Shown here: positions 22,578 to 36,100 of the stretch, piece after piece
Layout of the letters: every line of letters starts with the position of its first letter
How positions within the stretch are numbered: position 1 is the first letter of the stretch
From: Haemonchus contortus
Lineage: Eukaryota; Nematoda; Chromadorea; Rhabditida; Trichostrongylidae
NCBI GenBank assembly: GCA_000469685.2
Contig: LS997563.1
Location: 7,502,437-7,566,436, forward strand
Length of the DNA: 64,000 nucleotides
Reading direction: 5' to 3'
Position numbers and translations under genes: made by a program
The notes under the pieces: model-generated
Told to the model about the DNA's origin: nothing
The model's database searches: none
The model's input: only the letters and a program-made list of their open reading frames with translations

Positions 22578-24152
22578 CAGTGATAAGTGTGTTTCAAAAG
22601 TATGTGCACACCCAAAATTTTGTTTTTTTGGGAATACCATTGCTTTCTGTAACCTGTGACCTTCACCATTCGATTCCTTGTGTGCGAAAACCTACGAATA
22701 CTTATTCTGAGAGAACAAAGTAGCTGCTAACATAATTTTTTATTAAAGAAAAATTTCTTCTTTGTTTCAAAAGTATGTGCACACTTAGCAAAAAACAAAA
22801 ATATAACCGAGGTCAGGAATCAATAGGGCCGCCTAAATTTCTGTAGAGGTTGTCGACTACGAGGAATCGTTTGAGAATGGTTTCGTTGCGGTAGGTTCTT
22901 TAGTTACCTTTGAAATGAAAAATTTTGAGTGTGCACATAGTTTTCGAACGGCGACTGGGCCGCTCTTTTCCACACATTGCTAGATTCATTCGAGACCCAG
23001 GCAGCTATCGCTCACAACCTATTCCTGGCCGTCCACGTATTTTGACTGTTCAGGACAACAGGAGAATAGCCCGTCTTGTGGCGAATACTTCTTTGTCTGT
23101 GAGTAAGATCCGAGCTGAGATGGGTTTATCAATCTCGCGTACGACCGTTTGGCGCTCTATCCGCTCTAATAAGTATATCACACGAGAGATGATGAAGAAG
23201 GCTCCTCGGTTCAAGACTCGCCACAAGCTGACAAGGCTGGAGTTTGCCAGTAGGAACATGGCAACATCATGGAGTAAGGGACGGTTGTTCGAGAATTTTC
23301 AGGATTTTCCGATTTTTAGAGCAAACAATGTGTTGTACCCATTTTGTTCTTAAGTGATCTTTTCTGATGAATAGAACCACAATATCGATGGGCCGGATGG
23401 ATTTTGTCATTACTGAAGGTATCTTCGCCGAGAGCCACTCATGTTTTCGAGAAGGAATTTCCGAGGAGGCTCTTTGATGTTCTGCGCGAGCAAACTCCAG
23501 CCTTGTCAGCTTGTGGCGAGTACTGAGTCGAATAGCCCCTTCCACCGTCTCTCGTGTGATATACTCACTAGAGCGGATAGAGCGCCAAACGGTCGTACGC
23601 GAGACTGATAAACTCATCTGAGCTTGGATCTTACTCACACACAAAGAAGTATTCGCCACAAGACGGGCTATTCTCCTGTTGTCCTGAGCAGTCAAAATAC
23701 GTGGACGGCCAGGAATAGGTTGTGAGCGATAGCTGCCAGGGTCTTGTATGAATCTAGCAATGTTTGGAAAAGAGCGGCCCAGTCGCCGTTCGAAAAGTAT
23801 GTGCACACTCAAAATTTTTCATTTCAAAGGTAACTAAAGAACCTACCGCAACGAAACCATTCTCAAACGATTCCTCGTAGTCGACAACCTCTACAGAAAT
23901 TTAGGCGGCCCTATTAATTCCTGACCTCGGTTATATTTTTGTTTTTTGCTAAGTGTGCACATACTTTTGAAACAAAGAAGAAATTTTTCTTTAATAAAAA
24001 ATTATGTTAGCAGCTACGATGTTTTCTCAGAGAAAGTGGTCGTAGGTTATCGCACACAAAGAATTGAATGGTGAAGGTCACAGGTTACAGAAAGCAATGG
24101 TATTCTCAAAAAAACAAAGTGTTCGGTGTGCACATACTTTTGAAACACACTG
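22578..24152. mobile_element. Tc1-like foldback transposon, copy A
   Basis: About 1.57 kb. Two inverted arms (22578-~23250 and ~23488-24152) surround a ~237-bp centre. Terminal repeat GTTTCAAAAGTATGTGCACA; the right end is followed by TA, the Tc1/mariner target. Each arm encodes the DNA-binding N-terminus of a Tc1-type transposase: plus strand 22925-23350 and minus strand 23812-23500, with [15 protein letters not shown] and [10 protein letters not shown] (paired helix-turn-helix). The centre keeps a broken catalytic part (FSDE, then GPDGF and RRNFRGGSLM). Stop codons and lost catalytic residues make it inactive on its own. Confidence 0.85.
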
Positions 24153-26465
24153 TATGTCGGTCCCAACGCCATTGACCACCCCATTTACCACCATTTACCA
24201 GCCACTTTAGCATGATAAGAGCAAACTACGCCACTGTAGACCTATAGACCAGTAGACCCTTCCTACATTGTAATCTTTCGGGCCGTGTGCTGAAGTAGGA
24301 CAGTAAGCTCCCAGCAAGTAAATGAAGATGGATATTTTCCATTTGAAGCTTTCGAGATTGAAAGAAGAACGTTCTGTTAAGGAGAGGAGAACAGACAGAG
24401 AGCACATAAGTGCATCGAGTTGGCAAACTGTTACTCATATTTTTATGTTCCTTTGTACGAAGGGATTCCACAGCTACACTTGGGCTAATAGAAGCAGCAA
24501 GTCATCTATTTCCAGTCTTGAAGAGGTAGAGGACTCTACTAAAGCGCCTAAAACCAAGAAAAGTGCTGTGGATAGTCGGCTGGTTTGGTCTTTGAAAAGT
24601 CTATGGGTGAAGAAGATGAATTGAGGCAGTACGGGTGTATAGATGTATCCAGGTGACCCCTGGTTAGTCTACGATCAATTTTAGAAACCTTCTTGGACCC
24701 ACAGACACAGAAGCAGACAGGCAGAATTGGGAAAATCGGTATGGTAAACGAGAGAGAAGGGGCCTAAAGAGGTCATTGGAGAATGTGGGCGAATTCAAAG
24801 ACATTCAAAGACGCAGGGCCTGTACACGGTAAATAACATGATGGTCACCGGGACTTTTTTCAGCCTTTCCTTTCGAAGGGTTCATATCAGGGTACTCAAA
24901 AACAGGAAGCATTTGAAGTGGAAGAATACGTAATGGGTACTCGTTACGTCTAAAGGCTAGAAAGAGCTATCGGACTGGAGACTCTGAAGAGCTAGCAATG
25001 AACGTTGGAAGTGATGAATTTGGGTAGTAAGTTGATCCCGTTAGTGGTTGGCAACGACGTCGTTTCCATGCCCTCCGATGGTCGAGTTGCTGCGGAAACC
25101 CCAACGAACTGCATAATATATACGACCAGAGACACAAAGACAGACCGACATACATACACAATATACACTGAAGACCAGAGGAGATTGATGATGAAGCTGA
25201 AGGCGGAAAAAAGGAGATGGAAAACGGGGAAAAAGTAAAAATGGGAAAGACTGATCCTAAAGTGATCTGCAGAATGACTCTAAACTATCGTAACCCATAA
25301 TCCACAAAGGTAACTCTTTGAAGTGATTAGCAGATCGAGTCCAGCTCTAAAAACAAAACAGTGAGCGCTCAACTTTTTGTTTACGTCCAATTCATGATGG
25401 CAATCTAGGTTTTTTATTTATTTATTTATTTATTTATTTGAAATTTTACCTTTCCAGAAAGCTGCATACGGCATCGACAAGCGTCGTAGCTATCGCGCAG
25501 CTCCATTGCTTCAGGATCGATCCTCGCACTGGTCAGCCGAGCCTTCCACCGCTACATGGTAGTTCACTGGTGACACATTTGTCTGAAAAATTTGAAACAC
25601 TGGCTTGAATTTCCACTGAATGTGAATGAACCATTTTTGCAATTTGAGAGGATTACGAATGCATAGCTCATCCCCAGATGGATTGATCAACACCAAATGT
25701 CATGTCCTCAGACTCTTTTGTTCCAAATGGAGAAAAACAAGTCGCCGGACTAAAAAAAAATCTACTGTGATCTGGATAGTTTTGGGTGCTGTGTTTAGAG
25801 GAGTGAAGCAGAGGTACCACCACCGCTGAGCGATCTTAATAAGCTGAATCCCTTCCATTAGTCATCCCTTAGTCTCTCGGTAGGTTACCTAAGTTACGCT
25901 GAATTAGGGCAATACTGCGTTCGTCCCAACCTTTTTGAACGTCGTTTTGTAAAATGTTTACCTCTGAGATCCATTATGTTGCCTTCAATTAAAATAGCTT
26001 TTTTCTTGGTTCATCAACTCGTTCCTCCACAGTGCAATTTTCAAGTGGATGGAAATCATGTGTAGTTTATGGTCACCGAAAAGCAAGCATTATAGAGGGT
26101 GTTGTTCAAATTTTGGACTTCTACAATCAAAACAGCAATATAAGTAGCAACTTAGAAGAATCGTAAGAAATATGTATTGATGACACAATTCAGTGAAACT
26201 TGAAAATTGAATCTGAGCAAGAATTTATTCGTAAACAAAACAATCTAAACAATTCTATTGAGTAATAAGTGACCATGGCAATCATGAGGCTATAACGAGG
26301 TAATGTCTCTTAAAGACAATTTTTGAACTTCTATATGAGATTACTATCAAAAACCACCATCCACAACCTCAAAACATCGAGAAGCGTGAATCGCATAATG
26401 AACAGGGTCAAGCTTGTGTTGCTGACAGGTCGCGGTCGGTTCATAAAAATCATTTTTTAGATAGC
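24153..26465. other. Non-coding stretch with possible unplaced minus-strand exons
   Basis: Two minus-strand stretches look exon-like, with acceptor, open frame and codon-like composition: 25532-25458 (RIDPEAMELRDSYDACRC then donor GTAAAA) and from 25108 downward (FVGVSAATRPSEGMETTSLP). They could be 5' exons of the Castor-type gene, but phase could not be linked. A TTTA microsatellite occupies 25412-25440. Otherwise nothing is supported. Confidence 0.3.
25412..25440 (+). repeat. (TTTA)n microsatellite
   Basis: About seven tandem TTTA units, just downstream (in minus-strand sense) of a possible exon end at 25458. Confidence 0.9.
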
Positions 26466-26900
26466 AGCATTCCACTCCCATTCAAAATCGTAGTCTCGCA
26501 TGAATGCCGCATAAGGTCTAATGGGGAGACGGGCAGCAGGAACGGTTTTGTCCAATCGATCCGTTGCACGCGGCTGTCGCGGACCATTTGCCTCGTTATA
26601 ACAGTTCTAGCGTTCTTCATACAACTCAATCGTTATGCGAACATTACTTTTGGCATGGTTCTACTATCAGTCCTGTTTTTCGCATTTCTTACCTGCTCCT
26701 GCACTCTGCTACATTCCTTCGCGCGCGGCGTTTCTTTCGCCGCGACGCGACATTTTCGTTACTACCACACCCGGCCTAATGCGGTAGCTCGCGGCAGCAA
26801 CCCGATGTACAGTTCGGTGCTTTCACCCTCCCCCAGTTAAATCTGGCACCAGTTAGCCGACCTCGGAGGGACATTAGGTTTAAATGGTCGGTAGGAAAAT
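26466..26900 (-). repeat. Old SINE copy split by a MITE
   Basis: Two pieces, 26466-26523 (TTCAAAATCGTAGTCTCGCA) and 26773-26900 (CCCGATGTACAGTTCGGTGC, CTGGCACCAGTTAGCCGACC), align consecutively with the reverse complement of the SINE at 17602. The gap is exactly the Mutator-like MITE 26524-26772 plus one target duplication. Confidence 0.75.
26524..26772 (+). mobile_element. Mutator-like MITE, copy 2, nested in a SINE
   Basis: A 249-bp homologue of 4235-4490, alignable throughout (for example CACGCGGCTGTCGCGGACCA and CTACATTCCTTCGCGCGCG). Flanked by ggtctaatg (26515-26523) and ggcctaatg (26773-26781), a 9-bp duplication with one later change. Its open frames are not conserved with copy 1. Confidence 0.78.
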
Positions 26901-27150
26901 AATCAGCAAAAATGAGGATGAGGGAGAGAGGAAGGGAGACGGATATTTGCAGCAACTCTAAGCTCGATCTCGATAGAGATGTGGAAGGTACGACACTGAT
27001 TCATGCTACCCCGTATACTAGTTGGCTTGGGCCGAATCGGCACAAAAATGTCACTCCTATTAGGCACTCTAGAAATCGGATTTCACCTACTTTTGTACAG
27101 ATTTAAAAAAAAGATATTTACACAACATTTGCCTAATTATAGTATCAGGG

Positions 27151-30100
27151 CTATGAGTATAACGGCATCCGCAAAGTGTCCTGATAGCCATCCGGTGCTA
27201 TGATGAGAAGCAATTGATGAAGCATGATCGCTGACAGACCCCAAATACGAAATTCACTTGGTAGGAACTCGTCCGTGTTATGCGATATTACCTGTAATAC
27301 GAACAGCTTAGCTATGAGCCAAAGCGGGATTACTGATAGGGGGGTGGGCCGCGGTAAAAAAAAACCTTCAATTTCTGAGTAAGACTTACACTTAAAGCAA
27401 CAGTTCACGATAATTTTGGGTAATCCAGACCATGAGGAAAAATGGAAGGCAAGGTCGAAAATACAGTGCGTTTTAAAATTATGTGCCACCAAACATTTTG
27501 TTTTTTGGGGGATAAAATTGCTTTCTGTGACCTTCACCATTCACTTGTGTGCGATAACCTACGAACACTTTTTCTGAGAAAACATCGTAGCTGCTAACAT
27601 AATTTTTTATCAAAGGAATATTTTTTCTTTGTTTCAAAAGTATGTGCACACTTAGCCAAAAACAAAAATATAACCGAGATCAGAAATCATTAGGGCCCCC
27701 TAAATTTCTGTGGATGTTATCGACTACGAGGAATCGTTTGAGAATGGTCTCGCCACGGTATGTTCTTTAGTTACCTATAAAATGAAAAATTTCGAGTGTG
27801 CACATACTTTTGGAGCGGCAACAGGGCCGCTCTTTTTCATGCATACTAGATTCATTCAAGACCCTGGCAGCTATCGCTCACAAATTATTCTTGGCCGTCC
27901 ACATATTTTGACTACTCAGGACAACAGGAGAATAGCCCGTCTTGTGGCGAATATTTCTTTGTCTGGGAGTCAGATCTGAGCTCAGATAGGTTAATCAGCC
28001 TCGCGTACGACCGTTTGGCGCACTATCCACTCTGATGAGTATATCACAAGAGAGACGATGAAAAAGGCTACTCGTCTCAGTACTCGCCACAAGCTGTCAA
28101 GGCTGGAGTTTGCTCGTGGGAACATGGCAACATCACAGGACAAGGTACTGTTGTTCAAGAATTTTCAGGATTTCCCTACTTTTAGAACAAACAACGTGTT
28201 GTACCCATTTTCATCTTGGGTGATCTTCTCTGATCAAAAGAAGTTCAATGTCGATGGGCCGGATGGATTTCATCATTACTATGAGAACCATCGCCGAAAG
28301 CCCTCTTGTTTTCTAGAAGGAATTTCGGAGGAGGCTCTTTCATGGTCTGGGCGAGTAAACTCCAGCCTTGTCAGCTTGGGGCGAGTACTGAAACGAGAAG
28401 CCTTTTTCAGGCTCTTTCGTGTGATACATTCATCGGAGCGGATAGAGCGCCAAACGGTCGTACGCGAGACTGATAAACCCATCTGAGCTCGGGTCTGATT
28501 CACAGACAAAGAAGTATTCGTCACAAGACGCGCTTCTCCTGTTGTCCTGAGCAGTCAAAATACGTGGACGGCCAGGAATAGGTTGTGAGCGATAGCTGCC
28601 AGGGTCTCGAATGAATCTAGCAATGCATGAAACAGAGCGGCCCAGTTGCCGCTCTAAAAGTATGTGCATACACAATACTTTTCATTTTAAAAGTAACTAA
28701 AGAACCTACCGTAACGGAACCATTCTCAAACGATTCCTCTTAGTCGATAAGCTTTACAGAACTTTAGGGGCCCTGTTGATTTCTGATCTAGGTTATATTT
28801 TTGTTTTTTGCTAAGCGTGCACATACTTTTGAAACAAAGGAAAATTTTTCTTTGATAAAAAATTATATTAGCAGCTACGATGTTTTCTCAGAGAAAGTTT
28901 TCGAAGGTTATAGCACACAAGGAATTCAATGGTAAAGGTCACAGGTTACAGAAAGCAATGGTATCCCCAAAAAACAAAATTGTTGGGCGTGCACATACTT
29001 TTGATACACACTGTAGTGCGATGAAGGTGAAGAAACTGCGTGAATGGGTGTTTCCAAAGTGAAAGAGGCTTCGAAAAACCGTTAAAAAGGGGGCTGGACG
29101 AGAATGAGACCAGAAAAATGAAGAGAGTGGGGCGTTTGGACGAGCTATACAATATGTCTCACTGCGTACGTGTGGGTCCTGGTACGAATAACAGACTATG
29201 GTAAGCAAAAATTCATTCACTTATAAGCATAAGTGAACAAAAAAACCCTAGTAACAGCGTAAGTAGCTCACATTTCTTAGCCACTAGGAGTAGGAAATTA
29301 AATAAGGGATCGCGACAGCAAAAAGAATAACAGAGGAAAAAAGAATGGGGGAAGAACACCGCCTCATCACTCGGCGACCAGCTGATTGTGTGTGGGTCCT
29401 AGAACGAATAGTTGCAATCTGTATTGTCTCGACACTCGTCTGACGTGATCACGTGACATCGATAGGAAGGCGGGAAAGACATTGACGTTCCCGCCCATTG
29501 AATTGTCGTGAACTGTGCCATCAAACCACCTTATCTGATTAGTATTATAACGGTTACAAAACCCGCTACTAGCTTTTGAGCGATTCAGAGCTGTTACACG
29601 TGCGGGTAAGGAAGTGCCACCGAAATCATCTCGTCGAAACTAGGTCGCGGTGCATATGAAGGGCCCTTCATCCTATTCAACAGCCTTTTTACCAAAGAAA
29701 AAACTTACCACATAGGACTCCTAAATTGAAAAATCTTAACTTGAAAATGTAGTTTTCGAGGCGCAAATTAGGAAAGGTTGAGAGAAATTCGAAAATTAAC
29801 CAACCGTGAATTTCTTGCTGAAGAAGACCGGCAAAGTGTACTCGAATCGTTTTGACTTGAATCGTGTATATCCCGTAGATTGGCATAATTCCTCGAGTGG
29901 AACGGAGAACAGCGTTTGAACATGAAACCAACCTCTATACTCGGTATTCTAACGAATTCTGCCCATACAATCCCCAAAAACCATTAATATCGAAGAAATT
30001 CCCTACTTGGGATGCGCCATGCATTCATCCTTCAATCACAATTGAAGAAATGGCTGGATAGGAATACAATTAGCTCCACGTTTACGGGAAGTTTATAGAA

Positions 30101-33100
30101 ATACGAATTTTACAGTCGGTAAATCATTATGATTGAAAGAAGTGGTGTATAAGTTAACGTGAGACCCAAACAGAAATCTGTTCTTCCATAAGTGCGCCCT
30201 TTGCCTTAAACGTCCTCAGTGTCCTCTACGATTCGAAGATCTTTTGTCAATTCACGTTTAAATGGAAACAAAAGACGTCCACTAGCTATGTTATTCCACT
30301 TGTTCTACCCTACAACCTCCCTTTTCCTAATGCAGCTTACGACACAGCTTATGGTTAGTCTTAGGGCGCATGCATTAGAACTTCGACACGTTTACTTCGG
30401 ACCAGAACTGTAGGCGAAAGCTCCGCCCCAAAGTGGACGTGCTGATTATTCTGCTTATCGAATTCAATTTCGTTTCTCCAAATCTAACTGCGTCACATCT
30501 AGCACCTATTTTGCCGAACGCTTCCTATTCCATCCGACTACCTCTTCAACCACAAATACATTGCTTGTAGGCATAACTAAATCACCGAGCCCACCTCTGC
30601 CTGTTGAGATTTTTGTCTCTTTAACCCTTTGACGACAATGGCACCCACCGGTAGAAGCTACTACGACTGGCACATGGGACATTGCCACCCAATTTTGGAA
30701 GCCACCATATTTTCTTAATTCTTACCAATTGCTGAATTCAGTAAAACCAGAAGAAGTTTCTCCTGGGACACTGAATTCAGTAAACCATTAAAAGAAGTCT
30801 CTCCTGGGACAGTGCCACCCACCGGTGGATGCCAGTCGAGCGCGAAAGTAGGGAAGCGTGGTCCCATGGGCGCATCACGTCGAAATCCGCATTGTCGTCA
30901 AAGGCTTGAAGCATTCCGGAGCCTGCTCGCATCAATCCAGCCCGAGTTAAAGTCATAGAGGAACCGATGCAGAAAATCTTACCTCATTTTTGTTCACGCA
31001 ATCAGTTCGCAAAGCTTCATAGCCAATGCATCCTACAATCGGCACTACTGTGTCGGTCATCGTTCGCGTGAACACCGGTTTCAGGCGACCCCATACTTCT
31101 ACTGAGTCTGGCTCAACACCAATTTCTTCGTGAGTCTCTCGAAGAGCCGCCTGAACAAAGAGTCAGCTCTGTGCGCTACACCTTGGGAAACATGGAAATT
31201 TGGGAAAGCATGGAAAGTGAAGTAGAAATAGAAGTAAGGTTGAAATTTATGCTCTCGATGAAATATTGACAGGTCATGAAGTTTGCGATCGTGTCATACA
31301 TAAATCACCTCATTGGAATACGCTCACGTGTAGAGCGAATCGAAAAATGTCAACAAAGTATCACCTGTATCACCTGTCGTCCCGTTGATCGTCGATTTCC
31401 TCGAGCGGGCGCCAGTAACGTCTCCATTCGTCCCTGTTACGAGCCAGAGTGGTCCAATGAATCGCTCCAGGGACACGAGGATCAACATTCCTTTCGTTCA
31501 GAGCTTTCGTGAAGAAGTCTGACCATCTCGTTGGCGGCCTTCCTGGAGTTCGTTTGATGTCCCGAGGGATCCAGTCAGTAACCGCCCTGGTCCAACGGTC
31601 ATCACTATATCGCATAACGTGTCCGGCCCACCTGATCTTCGATTTCTTGGCGTGGTCAACGGCATCCCTGATCTTCGTTCGTTGACGGAGCTCGGAACTC
31701 CGGATTCCCTTCTGCACTTGCGTGTATAGGGAAATTCCGAGCATCGTCCTTTCCAAAGCGCGTTGAGCAACGCTGACAGCATGCTCATCCTGCTTTCGTA
31801 GAGTCCAAGTCTCTGAGGCGTACGTCAAAGCAGGAAGAACAGCAGTGTCGAAAAGGTGAGCGCGGAGCCGGATGTTCTTTGTCTTCTTCACTACTCCCTC
31901 GATATTCTTGAATGCTCCCCACGCAGCGCGTTTCCTTCTGCACAGCTCCGGAGCTAGGTCGTTCATCATGTTGACTTCCCGACCTAGATACACATAGCTA
32001 GAGCATTCGGAGATATTCTTTCCGTTTAGCGTGAAGGGAGCATCAGGTACCAAACCGTTTTTCATGAACATCGTCTTCGTTAAGTTCAGTCTCAATCCGA
32101 TCTTTCCACAAGCATTGTCAAACTCGGCCAGCATTCGTTCCGCCTGCTCGATGTTCGGTGTTATGAGAACGATGTCGTCTGCAAAGCGGAGGTGATGTAG
32201 ATAGCGGCCGTCGACCTTCACTCCCAAGTCTTCCCATTCCAAATGACGCATGATATTCTCGAGAGCGGCACTGAAAAGTTTGGGCGATATGGTATCGCCT
32301 TGCCGGACACCTCTCTTCACGTTGATAATGACTTCCTTGTAGAATGGTGAAATCCTGGTCGTAAAGTTGTCGTAGAGCTCACGAAGCACCCTTATATATT
32401 GAGTAGGAACACCCTGGTTGCCCAGGGCTTCGATTACCGCTTCTGTCTCGACAGTGTCAAAGGCTTTCTTCAAATCGATGAACGTAAGACATAGCGGCAT
32501 TTTGTACTCTCGCGATACTTCAATGAGCCTTGTTAGGGTGTGGATATGATCGATTGTACTGAACCCTCTCCGAAACCCTGCTTGCTCGCATGGCTGTCCT
32601 TCATCTAATATTCTGCCAATCCTGTTTAGGATGACACGAGTGAAGAGCTTGTAGATTACGGACAGCAGGCAGATTGGGCGATAATTGCCAATATCGTCTG
32701 GATCTCCCTTTTTGTACAGCAACACAGTCTTGCTAGTTTTCCACGACGTGGGTACTTTGCATTCCGACAGGTACCGCGTGAAGAGCCTAGCCAGAGTTTT
32801 GATGATGACTTGTGGTACACTCTTCAGATGTTCTGGTTTGATCCTATCGGGACCGGGCGCTGTACAGTTCTTCATCGACTTGATGGCATGTCGTATTTCG
32901 GAAGGGAGAACCGAAGGAGCGATATATTCGTCTTGCCTAAGATGGTGAGTAGGCAGGTAGACGTGGCTGTCGAAGAGATCCGAGTAGAAGTCGTAGATGA
33001 CCTTCTCCATTGCCCTCCGGGATGCAGTAACGGTTCCGTCAGGACGACGAAGGGAGGTCATCTTGGTCTTGTAGTTGGCGAAGCTCCGTCGGGCTTTGCG

Positions 33101-36100
33101 AATGCTCCTTCCGGCCTCGGCGGCTTCGTCCATGACTGCTGCTCTTCTCTCTTTTAGATCTTCCTTTATCGCTTCTCTGCATAGCTTCGCAAATTCGGAC
33201 GTTTGTTGATAATTGCCTGTTGCTCGCGCGATTCCACGCTGGCGTATCAGCTCGAGAGTCCTCGAAGAGAGTCGTCTCTTGGCTACTTGTGGACTCTCAG
33301 CTTTTCTAGCGCTATCGTGAAGATGTTCGACGAGCCGGTTGTACTCATCATCGATGTTGTCGATAACGGAATCTTCCCATTTGCTCGCAAGGGAAGCGAA
33401 GTGGTCCCAGTTGATGGAGGTCTTGGGGCTTCGTTTCCGAAACTTCATAGCTCTCTCCCCACGCACTGAGAAGCAGAATCTAGCGCGGAGGAGGCGATGG
33501 TCCGATCCCGTGTAGAACTTCGGAACAACAGCGACGTCGGTCAGGCAAAATCTCCGATTGAAGATGATGTGGTCTATTTCATTATGGAACTGTCCACCAG
33601 GTGACTCCCATGTCCATCTTAAATGAGAGGGCTTCTGGAACTGCGAGTTACCATGGATGGTGTGGGTCGTCATGATAAACTCGGACAGCCTTTCACCCTG
33701 CTCATTCCATTCCACTCCGTGAGTCCCGATGTGAAGCTCTTCAGCCGTTCTTCTGGGGCCAATCTTGACGTTGAAATCACCGACGATGACCTTGAAGAAA
33801 GTGTGGTCTTCTCTGTAGAGCCTCTCCAGATCCATATAAAACGCTTCCAACTCCTCTTCTTCGTAGCTCGATGTTGGTGCGTAAGCAACGAAGATGGTTA
33901 GAGCTGGGATTGAGCCACATCTTCTTAATCGCAAACGTCCGATTCGGGTTGTTAAGCTTCCGTACGAATCGATGTTCATGGCCAAGTGCGTGTTGACGAG
34001 GACACCTACACCGCCGACGCCTCTACTGTCGCATGTTCCAAGGAATAGTTCTTCTCCAGTCTCAAATACAGCGTGCAGCGGGCGATGCCTTCTCGTCTCG
34101 GTCAGTCCGATGACGTCGTACTTGATCTTCCTAGCTTGCATCATCAGGTCTTCTATACACGCTTCCGATGCAAGCGTCCGTGCGTTGAAAGTACAGATCG
34201 CCATCTTAGTCCTTCTCCTTTTGGGCAGCCTGTTTTGGCCCTGAGATTTTAGCAGCCTCTCCCGAGCGGTCCTACCCAACGCTGCCGTATTGGGGGCTCC
34301 CTCAGGTTCAGGGGAATGAGGCCCATTTTTATTACTGTTTCTGGCGGTGAAAGAAAAACCCATCGTGTAGCTTGCCAGGCTCTGACGTGGGGGGTTGGAC
34401 GAGGGGCTTTGTTTTTGGAGGCGGCCCCGAATCGCCTCCCAGATACTTCCCAGTGTGACTTGTTCGTCACTCGAATGCAAGCTTTTGGCCGAGTCGATGG
34501 GCAGGATACCAACTGCACCCACAGTCTCTCCACACACGTATGCGTGGATCGCCTGCGAGGAACAGAGGGTATATCGACCCAGCACAGCAGAATCAAGGAG
34601 TCCATCCCCTGAATCCACCTGCGTCTCTGGGCAAGTACCGGTGACTTTTGGTCGGCGATTAATTCCCCTATCCGCCACCTGGGGACGCCCTACGTAGCCT
34701 CGTCACTAACCGGCTGGGGATCCTTCAGTGAGAGAACTCAGTGAAGGAGATCCGTAGGTCAACAAAGTAGTCAACAAAAAAGTGCTCTGCTAGTGAAATT
34801 CACTAACAGAATACTACCGGAGCCCTACATTATCTCAAAATAGCCTCCTGCGAGAGTAGAAAAACAATGCTCAAAGCATGAAGAAACGAAAGTAGACACA
34901 AGATCCAGTCAAAATTGACACTGTCGGTGAATTCCTTGAGTCGCATGGGGATTTTAGATTAGAGGAAAAGTGAAAAGAAGGACTGCCCATGTTATTTAGT
35001 AGACCTTAAAGTACCATTTTCCGGACAATCATGGCACAATAGCGTTAAATATTGTAGTCAGGGTGCTTGGCCGCCGATATACGCTACGTAGGCGGACAGC
35101 TACTCTATGGGAGAAGCAAGCAGCTTTCTTTCGGTTTGTTCTTTCCAACTTCTTACTCTCGAACCAGCAACACCCGCAATTTTATTGCAATGAAGTCTAA
35201 ACATTCTCAGTGACTGTATTCGATACAGTAGAAGCCACCTTTTTGATTTGAAGGTGAATCTTCCACAAAATCACAATCACAGTGAAAAGATATTTGGTCA
35301 GAAAAAACACAAAAAAGCTAGCCAACCTGTTCAATAGATTCTCCCTGTTCCATTCTACCACCCGGAAAGCAGACTTCACCACGATGACTTTTTAGATGAA
35401 TGGATCGTTTTGTAAACAATACAGATGGCGTTGAATTCACTTCCAGTAAAGGTATCAGAACCTGCAATTCTCTCTCACGTAGATTGAAAAAACAGCAACT
35501 ATAGTGAGATAAAATCCATTTACACCTTACCGACATATCCGTTGGCGCTTTTGCCAAACGAGGGTGCATCGGAATGGCATTTGCCTCCGTTAGTTTCTGA
35601 AATATCCTGATAGAATCAAGGAAAGATGAAGGGTATATGAATTCTACTCAATATTGGCCTCAGGAGGCATCATTTTATTTCTATGTCATTGTGTGGTCAT
35701 GTATAATGTTTAGACCATCCGTCAGCGTCGACGTATCGGAAACAGAGAGCTGCGTTTGGCGACTGCGGCTGTCAAGTTCGAGTTCGTCAACAGTTATGAG
35801 ACCGGTGCATTTTCTTCAAGTGATTCCGTTTCACCTGTTTTTTGCATTTTATTTGTTCAACACCCTATTTCATCCCTTGCCATGGATGGACAGAAAAGCA
35901 TCATTAAGCAAAAAGGAAAAAAGGAGAAGCAATATGTTAAAGAATAATACACACAACTGTATAATAGATAGCCAGAGTTGATGAAAGCTATGACTTGAGC
36001 AGTCGAGGTCGGCATGCGCGGATATGGCACCTCCTGACCTGGGCCAAAGTGATCACAACAACAGTGAACAAAGAAAATTATTTTCATAATAGAATTCATT

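Noticed and set aside
22925..23353. Stand-alone Tc1 transposase gene
   Set aside because: The frame ends by stop before the catalytic core and is one arm of a foldback element; no DDE triad can be assembled.
24322..24624. 100-codon plus-strand Ser/Lys-rich frame
   Set aside because: The opposite strand is equally open with plausible splice sites, so neither strand can be chosen.
34316..34697. Antisense open frames across the RTE element
   Set aside because: They are shadows of the intact RTE ORF on the other strand.
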